A DNA stretch of 64,000 bases from Nocardia africana NBRC 100379 (GTDB taxonomy: Bacteria > Actinomycetota > Actinomycetes > Mycobacteriales > Mycobacteriaceae). Below, in pieces: positions 49,407 to 60,973 of this stretch. The stretch spans positions 62,001-126,000 of the forward strand of contig NZ_BDAV01000010.1 in the NCBI RefSeq assembly GCF_001612635.1. Reading direction: 5' to 3'. The notes beneath the pieces are model-generated. The model did no database searches, was not told the DNA's origin, and saw only the letters and a list, made by a program, of their open reading frames with translations. Position 1 is the first letter of the stretch. Every line of letters starts with the position of its first letter. Position numbers and translations under genes: made by a program.

Positions 49407-50783
49407 GTGACCGCGAGCCGGACTACACGAGCGCCCGATGATGCGCGGAACTCCGCCTCGATCACGGCACCGCCCCTCCCGGCACACCGGGACGAATGGG
49501 AGCGCCGGTTGCTGGCCGACGCCCATCTGCTCGACGACATCGCCTACGCGGTCGGCGGCCCGTTCCACGTGCTGTATCCGGAGCGGGTGGGAGTGAATAT
49601 CGACGGCTTCCGCGAGCAGTTCCGGCGCCACGGCGTGGACGGCGTGATCTACTACGGCAAGAAAGCCAACAAGTCCGCAGCCGTGGTGCGGATGTGCGCC
49701 GAACACGGCGCCGGCGCCGATGTCGCCAGCGTCGGCGAGCTGAGTTCGGCTCTGGCACACGGCATCCGGGGCCACGATCTGGTGGTGACCGGACCGGCCA
49801 AATCCGATGAGCTGCTGTGGCTGGCCACCCGGCACGGCGCCCTGATCGCCGTCGACGACCCCGGCGAACTCGCCCGGCTGACCGGCCTCGGCGCCACCGC
49901 CCGCGTGCTGCTGCGGGTACTCCCCCCGAATTCGACCAGCCGATTCGGCATGACCGACATCGAACTCGACACCGTGCTGCACCGCACCGATCCGGCGCCG
50001 ATCCGGGTGGAGGGATTCAGCTTTCACCTCTCCGGCTACGACCCGATCGCCCGGTCGGAATTGGCGGCCGCGGTGGTCGACCGCTGCGGGCACGCCCGCG
50101 CCCTCGGACATCCGGTCACCACCATTTCCATCGGCGGCGGATTCGGCGTGGAGTACCTGCCGGACACGGCCTGGCGCGCCTTCACGCAGGAGCGCGGCCC
50201 GCACTGGTTCCACGCGGACAAGACATTCGATTCGTACTATCCCTACCACCAGCGCCCGGCCGGACCAGCCGCGCTGGCCGCCATCCTCGACCACGGCGAT
50301 CTGGCAAAAGTTCTACGAGCCCATGCCATCCGGCTCGCGATCGAGCCGGGGCGCGCGCTGCTGGACCGCGCGGGAAGTACCGTGTTCCGCGTCCAAGGTG
50401 TGAAAACCCGTGAGGCACAATCACTTCCCTATCAGGTGCTCACCGTCGACGGCTCCAGCCTCAGTCTGTCCGAGCAGTGGTTCGACAGCGAATATCTGCC
50501 CGATCCGGTGCTGTGGCCGACGCGTCCGGGCGAGGTGACCCCCGCCTGCGTCGGCGCCGCGACCTGCCTGGAATCGGACATGCTGAGCTGGCGGCGCATT
50601 CCCCTGCCCCGCCCGGCCGTGGTCGGCGATCTGCTCGTCTATCCCAATACCGCCGGGTATCAGATGGATTCGAACGAATCCTCGTTCCACGATCTCCCCA
50701 TCCCGCCGAAGGTGCTGCTGTCGAGCGGCCCCGACGCGGATCCGGCCCAGCCGCCGCGGCTGCGCTGGGCGCTCGAACGATAA
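49407..50783 (+). CDS. PLP-dependent decarboxylase of the Orn/Lys/Arg/DAP fold-III type (Y4yA/SbnH-like)
   Basis: A 458-residue alanine-racemase-fold decarboxylase. The PLP lysine is K86 in IYYGKKANKS, the phosphate site is ISIGGGFGVEYL, and VGAATCLESDM carries the catalytic Cys/Asp of the second subunit. A 30-residue Gly/Tyr/Pro segment (ADKTFDSYYPYHQRPAG) is an insertion. Relatives include SbnH of staphyloferrin B, DapDC and the Y4yA family. In this operon it might decarboxylate a diaminopropionate-containing intermediate or provide an amine. GTG 49407 has GGAGAC upstream. Confidence 0.82.
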   Translation: MTASRTTRAPDDARNSASITAPPLPAHRDEWERRLLADAHLLDDIAYAVGGPFHVLYPERVGVNIDGFREQFRRHGVDGVIYYGKKANKSAAVVRMCAEHGAGADVASVGELSSALAHGIRGHDLVVTGPAKSDELLWLATRHGALIAVDDPGELARLTGLGATARVLLRVLPPNSTSRFGMTDIELDTVLHRTDPAPIRVEGFSFHLSGYDPIARSELAAAVVDRCGHARALGHPVTTISIGGGFGVEYLPDTAWRAFTQERGPHWFHADKTFDSYYPYHQRPAGPAALAAILDHGDLAKVLRAHAIRLAIEPGRALLDRAGSTVFRVQGVKTREAQSLPYQVLTVDGSSLSLSEQWFDSEYLPDPVLWPTRPGEVTPACVGAATCLESDMLSWRRIPLPRPAVVGDLLVYPNTAGYQMDSNESSFHDLPIPPKVLLSSGPDADPAQPPRLRWALER

Positions 50784-50817
50784 CTCCCCTTCCCACCACA
50801 CTCCCCTTCCCACCACA
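50784..50817. repeat. 17-bp tandem duplication in the operon gap
   Basis: Two identical units CTCCCCTTCCCACCACA (50784-50800 and 50801-50817) fill the 50-bp gap between the decarboxylase and the SbnA-like gene. The ribosome site of the SbnA-like gene (GAGGAGAC) follows directly. Confidence 0.9.
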
Positions 50818-50833
50818 CTCCGAGGAGACTCGC

Positions 50834-51880
50834 ATGCCGATCGTCACGCGCGTGACGGACCTGATCGGAAACACTCCCCTGTTCGAACTGGCCGTCACCG
50901 ACGGCGGCACCCGGCTGCTACTCAAACTCGAACAGTTCAATCCGACCGGCGCGGCGAAGATCCGGATGGCCCGCGAAATGGTGCTCGAAGCCGAACGCCG
51001 AGGTTTGCTGAGAGATGGCGGACATATTATCGAGTCCACATCCGGGAATACCGGGCTGGGACTGGCGGTGGTCGCGGCCGAATGCGGCTATCGATTCACC
51101 GCGGTCGTGGATCACCACGCCTGTAAGGACAAACTGCGCGCGATGCGAGCCATGGGTGCCGACCTCGTCTATGTCGCCGCCGAGGGCGACGACAGCCTGG
51201 CCACCTCCGCCCGGGAGGACCTGGCCGAGGCGATGGCGGCCGCGCGCCCGGACGCCTACTTCACCGAACAGCACAACAACGAGGCCAATCCGGTCGGCTA
51301 CTACGCGGTCGCGGAGGAGTTGCTGGCCGATCTCGGACATGTCGACATCCTGGTGTCCGCGGTCGGCACCGGCGGATCGCTGTTCGGCACCGCGCGGCGG
51401 CTGCGCGACCTGGGTCATCCGGCACGGGTGATCGGGGTGGAACCGGTCGGATCGATCGCGTTCGGCGGGCCGGGCGGACCGTACTGGCAGTCCGGCACCG
51501 GCACCCCGCCCGGCGCGACCGTGGGTACGGCCGTGGACTATTCGCTGCTGGACGAGGGGGTCACCGTCTCGGACGTGGACGCCTTCGCCACCGCCCGCGC
51601 GGTCGCGCAGCGTTGCGGCCTGCTGATCGGCGGATCGGCGGGCGGCTCGGTGTATGTGGCGCTGCAGCGACTCGACGAATTCGAACCGGGCTCGACGATC
51701 GTCACCATCGTCTGCGACGGCGGCGAGAAGTACCTCGACACCGTCTTCGACGACGAATGGATGAGCGATCGCGATCTGCTCGATCGCACCGCCGAGCACG
51801 CGGTCACCGACCTGCTGGACCGCTATGCCCCGGTAGCTCCGGCCGCGTCCGAGGCGCGAAATCTCGTGGGGGCGCGATGA
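50834..51880 (+). CDS. sbnA: SbnA-like PLP enzyme (cysteine-synthase family)
   Basis: A 348-residue enzyme related to CysK and Cbs. The PLP lysine is K42 in FNPTGAAKIRMA, where the usual Asp after Lys-X is Ile-Arg; the phosphate loop STSGNTGLGLAVV and AVGTGGSLFGTARR follow. SbnA joins O-phosphoserine and glutamate to N-(1-amino-1-carboxyl-2-ethyl)-glutamate, the substrate of SbnB. The pair is known for staphyloferrin B and, as VioB/VioK, for viomycin. A role in cysteine synthesis is less likely because no cysE is near. Confidence 0.85.
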   Translation: MPIVTRVTDLIGNTPLFELAVTDGGTRLLLKLEQFNPTGAAKIRMAREMVLEAERRGLLRDGGHIIESTSGNTGLGLAVVAAECGYRFTAVVDHHACKDKLRAMRAMGADLVYVAAEGDDSLATSAREDLAEAMAAARPDAYFTEQHNNEANPVGYYAVAEELLADLGHVDILVSAVGTGGSLFGTARRLRDLGHPARVIGVEPVGSIAFGGPGGPYWQSGTGTPPGATVGTAVDYSLLDEGVTVSDVDAFATARAVAQRCGLLIGGSAGGSVYVALQRLDEFEPGSTIVTIVCDGGEKYLDTVFDDEWMSDRDLLDRTAEHAVTDLLDRYAPVAPAASEARNLVGAR

Positions 51881-51912
51881 ATCCGCCCGTCGCCGGGGAG
51901 GTCCGGGCATGA
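51877..51912 (+). CDS. 11-codon coupling mini-ORF between sbnA and the MATE gene
   Basis: A very short frame, ATG AAT ... GCA TGA (MNPPVAGEVRA). Its ATG overlaps the SbnA-like stop (ATGA at 51877-51880), and its stop overlaps the ATG of the MATE gene (ATGA at 51909-51912). It contains GGGGAGG, which is the ribosome site of the MATE gene. It most likely relays translation between the two genes; a functional peptide is less likely. Confidence 0.5.
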   Translation: MNPPVAGEVRA

Positions 51913-53303
51913 CCGCCGCCGCACCCCGCGGCGACGGGCGCCGGCTGGCGGCGCTCGCGACGCCCATCGCGCTGACCCAGCTGGCCCAGGTCGCGATCTC
52001 CACCACCAATATCGCGTTGATGGGCAGCCTCGGCGTCGACCAGGTGGCGGCCGGCGGGCTGGCACTGGTGTTGTTCAACCAGATCCGCACCATGTGTGTC
52101 GGGCTGATCACCGCCAGTGGCAACCAGGTGGCAACCGTGGTGAGCCGGGCCGAGAAGCAGCGCCGCAGCCCCGAGCCCGAGATCCGCGACGTGGTCCGCT
52201 CGAGTTTTCTCATCGCGACGGCGGCGGGGATGCTCGGCGGCCTGATCCTGGTCGGCCTGGGCTGGTCGCTGCAGTGGCTCGGCCAGGACGCCACGGTGCT
52301 GGCCGAAGCCCGGCCGATGATGGTGGCGCTCGCCCCCGGCCTGCTGCCCTGCCTGTGGTTCCAGGCGTTGCGCCAGTACACCGTCGGCATGCAACGGCCA
52401 CAGGCGCTGCTGGTGGTGACGCTCGGCTCGGTCGCCGTGAACGCGGTGGTCGCGCTGGCACTGATCCACGGCTGGGCCGGGCTGCCCGCACTGGGCCTGA
52501 CCGGCGTCGGCGTGGCCTCCTCGGTCGTTTTCCTCGTCACCTTCGCGGTGTTCTGGGTGATGGTGCGCCGCGACGCGGCGCTGGGGCCGACGCTGCCGCT
52601 GCGGATGTGGCCGGTACGCCGGCGAACGGTCACCGCGGAACTGCGGCTCGGCGCGCCGATCGCACTCACCTACGGTTCCGAGGCGGGCATGTTCTCGGTA
52701 CTGGCCCTGGCGATGGGCACGCTCGGCCCGGCGGCGCTGGCCGCGCACAACGTGGTGTATCAACTCGTCTACATCGTGTTCCAGGTCGCGGTGGGACTCT
52801 CGCACGGGGTCTCGATCCTGGTCAGCCGGGCTGTGGCCCGCGAGGAGTTCCGCCGCGCCTGCCACCTGGCCTGGCTGGTGTTGCGGCAGGCGGCCGTGGT
52901 GGCCGCGGTGGTCGGCGTCCTGTACGTCGCGGCACCCGATCTGGTGCTGCGCCCATTTCTCGGCGGACGCGACGGGGCCACCGTCGACCTCGCGCACAGC
53001 TTGCTACTCATCGCGGTCGTCCTGCAGTTCTTCGACGCCGCGCAGAACATCGGCAACGGCCTGCTGCGTGGGCTCGAGGACACCCGGGCCGGCTTCCGGT
53101 TGTCGCTGGTGGGTTATTGGGTCGTCGGACTGCCGACCGCATTGCTGCTCGCCTTCCCGCTGGGTCTGGGCGCGCGCGGCGTGTGGTGGGGTCTGACCGC
53201 GGGGCTGGCCGCGACGGCCGCGCTGATGCTGCGACGCTATTTCTCGCTGCTGCACCACCGCGAGGTCACCGAACCACGCCAACTGGCCGACAGCCTCAAC
53301 TGA
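51909..53303 (+). CDS. MATE-family efflux transporter
   Basis: A 464-residue transporter with 12 helices and the duplicated MATE fold (first half to about 235). Family motifs are IALTQLAQVAISTTNIALMGSLG in TM1, and LRLGAPIALTYGSEAGMFSVLALAMG in TM7. It probably exports the product of the operon, as a last gene coupled to sbnA. The substrate is unknown. GGGGAGG before ATG 51909 is a good ribosome site. Confidence 0.88.
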   Translation: MTAAAPRGDGRRLAALATPIALTQLAQVAISTTNIALMGSLGVDQVAAGGLALVLFNQIRTMCVGLITASGNQVATVVSRAEKQRRSPEPEIRDVVRSSFLIATAAGMLGGLILVGLGWSLQWLGQDATVLAEARPMMVALAPGLLPCLWFQALRQYTVGMQRPQALLVVTLGSVAVNAVVALALIHGWAGLPALGLTGVGVASSVVFLVTFAVFWVMVRRDAALGPTLPLRMWPVRRRTVTAELRLGAPIALTYGSEAGMFSVLALAMGTLGPAALAAHNVVYQLVYIVFQVAVGLSHGVSILVSRAVAREEFRRACHLAWLVLRQAAVVAAVVGVLYVAAPDLVLRPFLGGRDGATVDLAHSLLLIAVVLQFFDAAQNIGNGLLRGLEDTRAGFRLSLVGYWVVGLPTALLLAFPLGLGARGVWWGLTAGLAATAALMLRRYFSLLHHREVTEPRQLADSLN

Positions 53304-53435
53304 CCTGTCCGCACCCCTACCACCGGTGCAGTTCACGTCGACGGCTCGCACCCCAGCACGTAAGCGGCACAACGGTTTACACTGGGGTGCCAGTCGCGGC
53401 CGATGCCGCCGCGTGAGCCGACCGTGAGGTGACGA
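53304..53435. promoter_or_regulatory. Intergenic region after the Dap operon
   Basis: 132 bases without a clear terminator hairpin. It separates the MATE gene from the flavin-fold gene; whether transcription continues is undecided. Confidence 0.35.
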
Positions 53436-53912
53436 ATGGTAGCCAGCGCCGGAGAACGTCAACAGCCCGCGACCGAGCATCCCGAACTGGACGTCCTGCC
53501 CACCTGGCCGCTGGACACCATCGCCGTCCTGGTGACCACCGATCCGTCGCCGCACGCCATTCCCGTGAGCTGGCCGGTGCGCGCCGACGATCGGCGAATC
53601 CTGTTGAGTCTCAAGTTCGATCGCGGTTCACTGGCCCGGCTGCGCAAACGTCCCGATGTCGCGCTGCTGATCCTCGGCGGCGGCAATGTGGCGCTGTGCG
53701 CCCGCGGTCGCGCGCGCGTGATCGCCGATCCGATGCCCGGCGCCGAGGACTATGTGGCCGTCGCCATCGATGTCGAGGTGATCGACGATCACCGCCAGGG
53801 CGCGTTCGAGGTGCAGGCGGGCATCCAGCGCACGGTCCTCGACGAGCCGGAACTCGAATATCTTCGCTCGCGTGTCGCCACCCTGCAGGAGATGGTCGAC
53901 GCGAAGAATTGA
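53436..53912 (+). CDS. Pyridoxamine 5'-phosphate-oxidase-fold (split-barrel) protein
   Basis: A 158-residue protein of the PNPOx-like split-barrel superfamily: LPTWPLDTIAVLVTTDPSPHAIPVSWPVRAD at the start, then LLSLKFDRGSLARLRKRPDVALLIL and ALCARGRARVIADPM. Members bind FMN or F420 and act on varied substrates; I cannot tell which. The ATG at 53436 has GTGAGGTG upstream. It may be in the same operon as the next gene, which starts six bases after its stop. Confidence 0.78.
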   Translation: MVASAGERQQPATEHPELDVLPTWPLDTIAVLVTTDPSPHAIPVSWPVRADDRRILLSLKFDRGSLARLRKRPDVALLILGGGNVALCARGRARVIADPMPGAEDYVAVAIDVEVIDDHRQGAFEVQAGIQRTVLDEPELEYLRSRVATLQEMVDAKN

Positions 53913-53917
53913 CGCCC

Positions 53918-54217
53918 ATGATCGCCGCCTTCTCGGTCACCCCACTCGGCACCGGCGCCGATGTGGGCCGCGCCGTCGCCGAAGCCGTCCGCATCGTCCG
54001 CGCCAGCGGGCTGCCGAACGAAACCAACGCCATGTTCACCACGCTCGAGGGCGAATGGGACGAGGTGATGGGTGTCATCAAGCAGGCCTCCGACGCCGTC
54101 CTCGCGGTCGCGCCGCGCTGCAGCCTGGTGATCAAGGCCGATATCCGCCCGGGTGTGACCGGCGCCCTGACGTCGAAGGTCGAGACCGTCGAACGCTACC
54201 TCGCGGAAGGGTCCTGA
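53918..54217 (+). CDS. MTH1187/YkoF-family thiamine-binding-like protein
   Basis: A 99-residue protein with the ferredoxin-like fold pattern of the thiamine-binding PF01910 family: MIAAFSVTPLGTGADVGRAVAEAVRIVRASGL, TTLEGEWDEVMGVIKQASDAV, CSLVIKADIRPGVTGALTSKVE. Some members bind hydroxymethylpyrimidine-type ligands; others have unknown ligands. It directly follows the split-barrel protein gene and is convergent with mazG. Confidence 0.85.
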   Translation: MIAAFSVTPLGTGADVGRAVAEAVRIVRASGLPNETNAMFTTLEGEWDEVMGVIKQASDAVLAVAPRCSLVIKADIRPGVTGALTSKVETVERYLAEGS

Positions 54218-54251
54218 ACACCCGATACGGTCGGGCTGACCAGGCGCGTCC

Positions 54252-55015
54252 TCACGGCCGGCGCTGCCGGTCCCCCAGCGAGCCGGCGAGGGTTTCCCAG
54301 TGTGCGCGCCACTCGTCGGGACCCAGCGGTCCGCGTACGCCGCGGGTCCGCTCGGCCGCGTCCTCGGCGGCCCGAATTCGCGCCGCGAAGTCGAGCGTGG
54401 CCTTGCGGAGCCGTTCCTCGGCGCTTTCGGATCCGCCCAGACGGACCACCCGCAGGTCCTCCGGCACCAGATCCTCGGGCAGCCCCGCCTTCGCGCTGCG
54501 GGAGCGGATCTTCTCCGCCAGCGCCAGCGCGGGTTGCGCCATCGCGATCCCGTCCAGGCAGGAGCGGCGCGCCTTCTCGGTGAGTTTGCGTTCCTCCCAG
54601 GCCCTTTCCTGGGCGGCGACCTTCGCGGCCACATCCGCCCCGGCGTCCACGACCGGATCGGACAGATGCGGGCTGCGGTGCACCAGTTTGGCGACCAATG
54701 CGGCGGCCACATCGTCGACGGTGAATTCGCCTGCCGCCTCGGCGATCCGGGAGTGGAACAGCACCTGCAGCAGCAGATCGCCGAGTTCCTCCTTGATCGT
54801 CTCCGCATCGCCGTGCTGGATGGCGTCGAGGAGTTCGTAGGTCTCCTCCAGCAGATACGGCCGCAGCGAATCGTGGGTCTGAGTGACCTCCCAGCCGCCG
54901 AAATTCCACAGCCGGTCCATGACCTCGACCGCCTCGGTCAGGCCGTGCGCGACGCGTGCGGAATCAGCCGCGGCATCGTCGGTTCCACCCGACGGGCGCA
55001 CGCCCCGGTCCTCGC

Positions 55016-55019
<4 letters not shown>
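54252..55019 (-). CDS. mazG: MazG-type nucleoside triphosphate pyrophosphohydrolase
   Basis: A 255-residue protein with the all-alpha MazG fold. The metal-binding motif is PYLLEETYELLDAIQHGD, then EELGDLLLQVLFHSRIA (ExxE12-28ExxD pattern) near residues 60-105. The C-terminal part is disordered and rich in charged residues. It hydrolyses (d)NTPs, including damaged ones, to the monophosphate and pyrophosphate. Its stop is 4 bases inside the mfd frame (ATGA-type overlap at 55016-55019), so both are in one operon, as in mycobacteria (Rv1021). Confidence 0.9.
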
Positions 55020-58630
<3,611 letters not shown>

Positions 58631-58711
58631 GAAAGAAACTCCCGCTGCACAGATCGGCGATTCAGAGCGACCAATCGAGTCTATGTTTTTGGCCTCCGCT
58701 CCGCTCCGGCG

Positions 58712-58806
58712 GGGTTCTCGGCCCTCAGGCCTCGATTTTTCCCTCCTCCGCTCAGTCGCTGCGCTCCCTCGCTCCGTCAGTCCAAAACCGAGGCGGCCGA
58801 GAACCC
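58712..58806. repeat. Long imperfect inverted repeat upstream of mfd
   Basis: Left arms 58712-58723 and 58729-58739 pair with 58795-58806 and 58784-58794: a 12-bp perfect stem plus an 11-bp stem with one mismatch, separated by a 5-base bulge on the left side only. The loop has 44 bases. It lies downstream of the minus-strand TetR gene (ending 58876) and upstream of mfd, so it may end the TetR transcript or be a copy of a dispersed repeat. Confidence 0.65.
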
Positions 58807-58875
58807 ACCAAGGCGTACATCTCGCAGACGCGCGCTGCGGCGTTCACAGATACCGTCGTCCGACGTTGCGACCGA

Positions 58876-59523
58876 TTACGGCACGTAGCGACGCAACCTC
58901 CGCGCCGCGAACTCCCGGAAGTACGCCACCTTCTCATCCGGCACGATCGAGGGCAGCAGGAAGTACCACATCCGTTCCATGCGCACCGCCATCTGGTCGA
59001 TGGATTCGGTGCCGACGGCGGTGATGTGGACTCCGGAGGTCATCTCCTGCAGGAGAAGACCGATGGTTTCGGGGTCGAGGTCGGGTTTGAGGTCGCCCTG
59101 GGCGATGGCCCGCTCGGCGAGCAGGATCTGGGTTTCGCCCCAGGTCTTGGTGATGTTCTCGCCGGAGGCGCCGCGGTAGTCGCCGATCTGGTGGGTGAGT
59201 TTGAGCATCGCGCCGACCATCGGATCGTTCATGGTGAGGTCGGCGACGACGTAGGTGATGCCGATGGCGGCTTCGAGAGCGGGCACACGAGGGTCGAAGA
59301 AGCCCTGGCAGGCGCCGCGCAGTCGTTCGTTGCCCTGGTCGACCACGGCGCGCGCCAGTTCTTCCTTGGATCCGAAGTGGAAGTACAGTGCGCCCTTGGT
59401 GACGTTGGATTGCGAGATGATCTCGCTGAGGCTCGCATTCGCGTAACCGAGTCGCAGAAAGACGTCGGCCGCGCCTGCCAGCACCGAATCGCGGGTGATT
59501 TCCGCACGCGCTTGCCTAGCCAT
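58876..59523 (-). CDS. TetR-family regulator, gamma-butyrolactone-receptor-like
   Basis: A 215-residue TetR protein. The HTH is at about 28-58 (ASLSEIISQSNVTKGALYFHFGSKEELARAVV), with the KGALYFHF signature shared by the ScbR/ArpA autoregulator-receptor subgroup. The ligand domain has QEMTSGVHITAVGTESI and a C-terminal basic tail. Its M. tuberculosis counterpart by position is Rv1019, next to mfd. The start at 59523 is an ATG; upstream are a palindrome (59690-59705) and a short direct repeat (59548-59585) that may be operators. The ligand is unknown. Confidence 0.87.
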   Translation of the reverse strand: MARQARAEITRDSVLAGAADVFLRLGYANASLSEIISQSNVTKGALYFHFGSKEELARAVVDQGNERLRGACQGFFDPRVPALEAAIGITYVVADLTMNDPMVGAMLKLTHQIGDYRGASGENITKTWGETQILLAERAIAQGDLKPDLDPETIGLLLQEMTSGVHITAVGTESIDQMAVRMERMWYFLLPSIVPDEKVAYFREFAARRLRRYVP

Positions 59524-59739
59524 CAGATCCGCCTGTCCTCAAACCAGCCATCCTGAAGTAGACCGATATCCCGAAGTTGACCGACATCACAGCTCGAACA
59601 GCACTTGAAGGATGGGTGAACCGTACCATCCGACCGGCCGTCGCCAGCGGAATCGAGCATTAAGACCAGTCTCCTTCGCAAACAATGGGCTAACCGTCCA
59701 GTTAGGTCCCCTATCGGCCCCAGGCATCGCTACCGCCGG
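59524..59739. promoter_or_regulatory. Promoter region of the Rv1019-like TetR gene
   Basis: A 216-bp region that contains two near-identical 18-base units (CTGAAGTAGACCGATATC and CCGAAGTTGACCGACATC) close to the start codon, and a palindrome at 59690-59705. It is also downstream of the next TetR gene, and no clear hairpin terminator was seen. Confidence 0.5.
59690..59705. promoter_or_regulatory. Candidate TetR operator (palindrome)
   Basis: CTAACCGTCCAGTTAG is an inverted repeat with 5-base arms CTAAC and GTTAG around a 6-base centre. It lies 167 bases upstream of the TetR start; autoregulation by a TetR dimer is a natural guess. No experimental data are implied. Confidence 0.45.
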
Positions 59740-60393
59740 TCAGCCGGGTGTCCCGCTCGGCCATTCGGATCCCAGCTGCGGATCGGCCTCGAGGTGGGTG
59801 AGCCCGTTCCAGCACAGGTTGACCAGATGCGCGGCGACCACCTCTTTGGAGGGTTGCCGCTCGTCGAGCCACCAGGTGGCCGCGGTGGCGACCATGCCGA
59901 CCAGGGCTTGCGCGTAGAGAGTGGCGAGACTGGTGTCGAAGCCGCGGCGCTCGAAATCGCCGGCGAGGATGTGGGCGACCTGGTTGACCGCCTCGTTCAG
60001 CAGGCTCGAATAGGTGCCGGCGGCGGCCGAGGCGGGTTGATCGCGCATCAGGATCCGGAAACCGTCGGTGCGCTCCTCGATATAGGTCAGCAGCGCCAGG
60101 GCGACCTGTTCCAGCCGGACGCGGGAGCGGTTCTGGGTCAGCGACGAGGTGATCATGTCCAGCAGCGTCGACATCTCGCGGTCGACGACCACCGCGTAGA
60201 GCCCTTCCTTGCCCCCGAAGTGTTCGTACACAACGGGTTTGGAAACCTGAGCGCGCTGGGCGATCTCCTCGATGGAGGTGGCGTCGTATCCGCGTTCGGC
60301 GAACAGCGCCCGTCCGATCTCGATCAACTGCTGGCGCCGCTGCGTTCCGGTCATCCGCGGGCGCGGCACCCGCGCCGCATCACCCGAAGTCAT
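59740..60393 (-). CDS. TetR/AcrR-family regulator (Rv3208-like)
   Basis: A 217-residue TetR protein. The HTH is at about 32-60 (SIEEIAQRAQVSKPVVYEHFGGKEGLYAVVVD). The C-terminal domain reads GFRILMRDQPASAAAGTYSSLLNEAVNQVAHILAGDFERRG and matches the well-conserved mycobacterial Rv3208-like group. The start at 60393 (MTSGDAARVPRPRMTGTQRR) agrees with that group; the longer upstream frame is Arg-rich. A 13-base tandem duplication (60394-60419) with AGAGGCGGGGGAG on the minus strand is directly before the ATG. Confidence 0.88.
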   Translation of the reverse strand: MTSGDAARVPRPRMTGTQRRQQLIEIGRALFAERGYDATSIEEIAQRAQVSKPVVYEHFGGKEGLYAVVVDREMSTLLDMITSSLTQNRSRVRLEQVALALLTYIEERTDGFRILMRDQPASAAAGTYSSLLNEAVNQVAHILAGDFERRGFDTSLATLYAQALVGMVATAATWWLDERQPSKEVVAAHLVNLCWNGLTHLEADPQLGSEWPSGTPG

Positions 60394-60419
60394 CTCCCCC
60401 GCCTCTCTCCCCCGCCTCT
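60394..60419. repeat. 13-bp tandem duplication at the TetR start
   Basis: Two copies of CTCCCCCGCCTCT (60394-60406 and 60407-60419). On the minus strand they read AGAGGCGGGGGAG and supply the ribosome site of the TetR gene. The same 13 bases occur once more at 63442-63454. Confidence 0.85.
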
Positions 60420-60701
60420 CCGGGAATCCTGCCGGTCGTAGGTGTCTGGAGATTTCTCGGCCGGGCCGGCGGTCGGCAGCGAACCTGCGGTCAGGTCGTG
60501 CCCGACGAGTTACCCATGTGCTTTCGAAATCAAGTAGTGCGTGGCAAAAATTTACCCGACCGCGACCGGGCGATCTCGCCGACCCGCGACCCGCGCGGGA
60601 AAATCTGCCCGCAATTCGCGGAGATGCGGGGAAACGTGCGAGGATATTGGCCGCATGCCGTGGCGTAGCGGTGAGCCCGTAGGGTTTCATCGGTGCGACG
60701 A
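60420..60701. other. Intergenic region before tRNA-Gln, with element copy 1
   Basis: Together with the tandem repeat this is 308 bases without a protein gene. It contains the GAGTTACCCATGTG motif (60507-60520) and an AT-richer part (60521-60560). It is the left copy of a pair of related intergenic elements; the right copy is at 63442-63570. It should contain the TetR promoter (minus strand) and the tRNA-Gln promoter. Confidence 0.5.
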
Positions 60702-60772
60702 TCCGCCGTAGTGTAATGGCAGCACCACTGATTTTGGTTCAGTTAGTTCAGGTTCGAGTCCTGGCGGCGGAG
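60702..60772 (+). tRNA. tRNA-Gln(UUG)
   Basis: A 71-base cloverleaf. The acceptor stem is TCCGCCG/CGGCGGA with discriminator G, the anticodon stem CTGA/TCAG closes the loop TTTTGGT with anticodon TTG, and the T arm has TTCGAGT in the loop. CCA is not encoded. It lies between the TetR gene and glmU, as in related genomes. Confidence 0.92.
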
Positions 60773-60973
60773 CTGGCGATGGGGCTGTGACCTGCGTGAA
60801 TATCGAGCGAAGCCCCGAGCCGGTGCCCGGGCCCGGGTGGACTAGGGTGTGGGCGGACGGCCAGCCGCCGGGCCCGCCGCAGACCGGATCTGCGAAGGTC
60901 CGGCGTAGGCAAAGACAGCCGCAGGCAAAAGACAGCGCATACCAGCACGATGACAGGCAGCCGAGGGAGATCC

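Noticed and set aside
47251..53303. Reading the operon as a complete staphyloferrin-B-like NIS siderophore cluster
   Set aside because: No IucA/IucC-type synthetase, citrate synthase SbnG homologue or siderophore receptor is present, so that name would claim too much.
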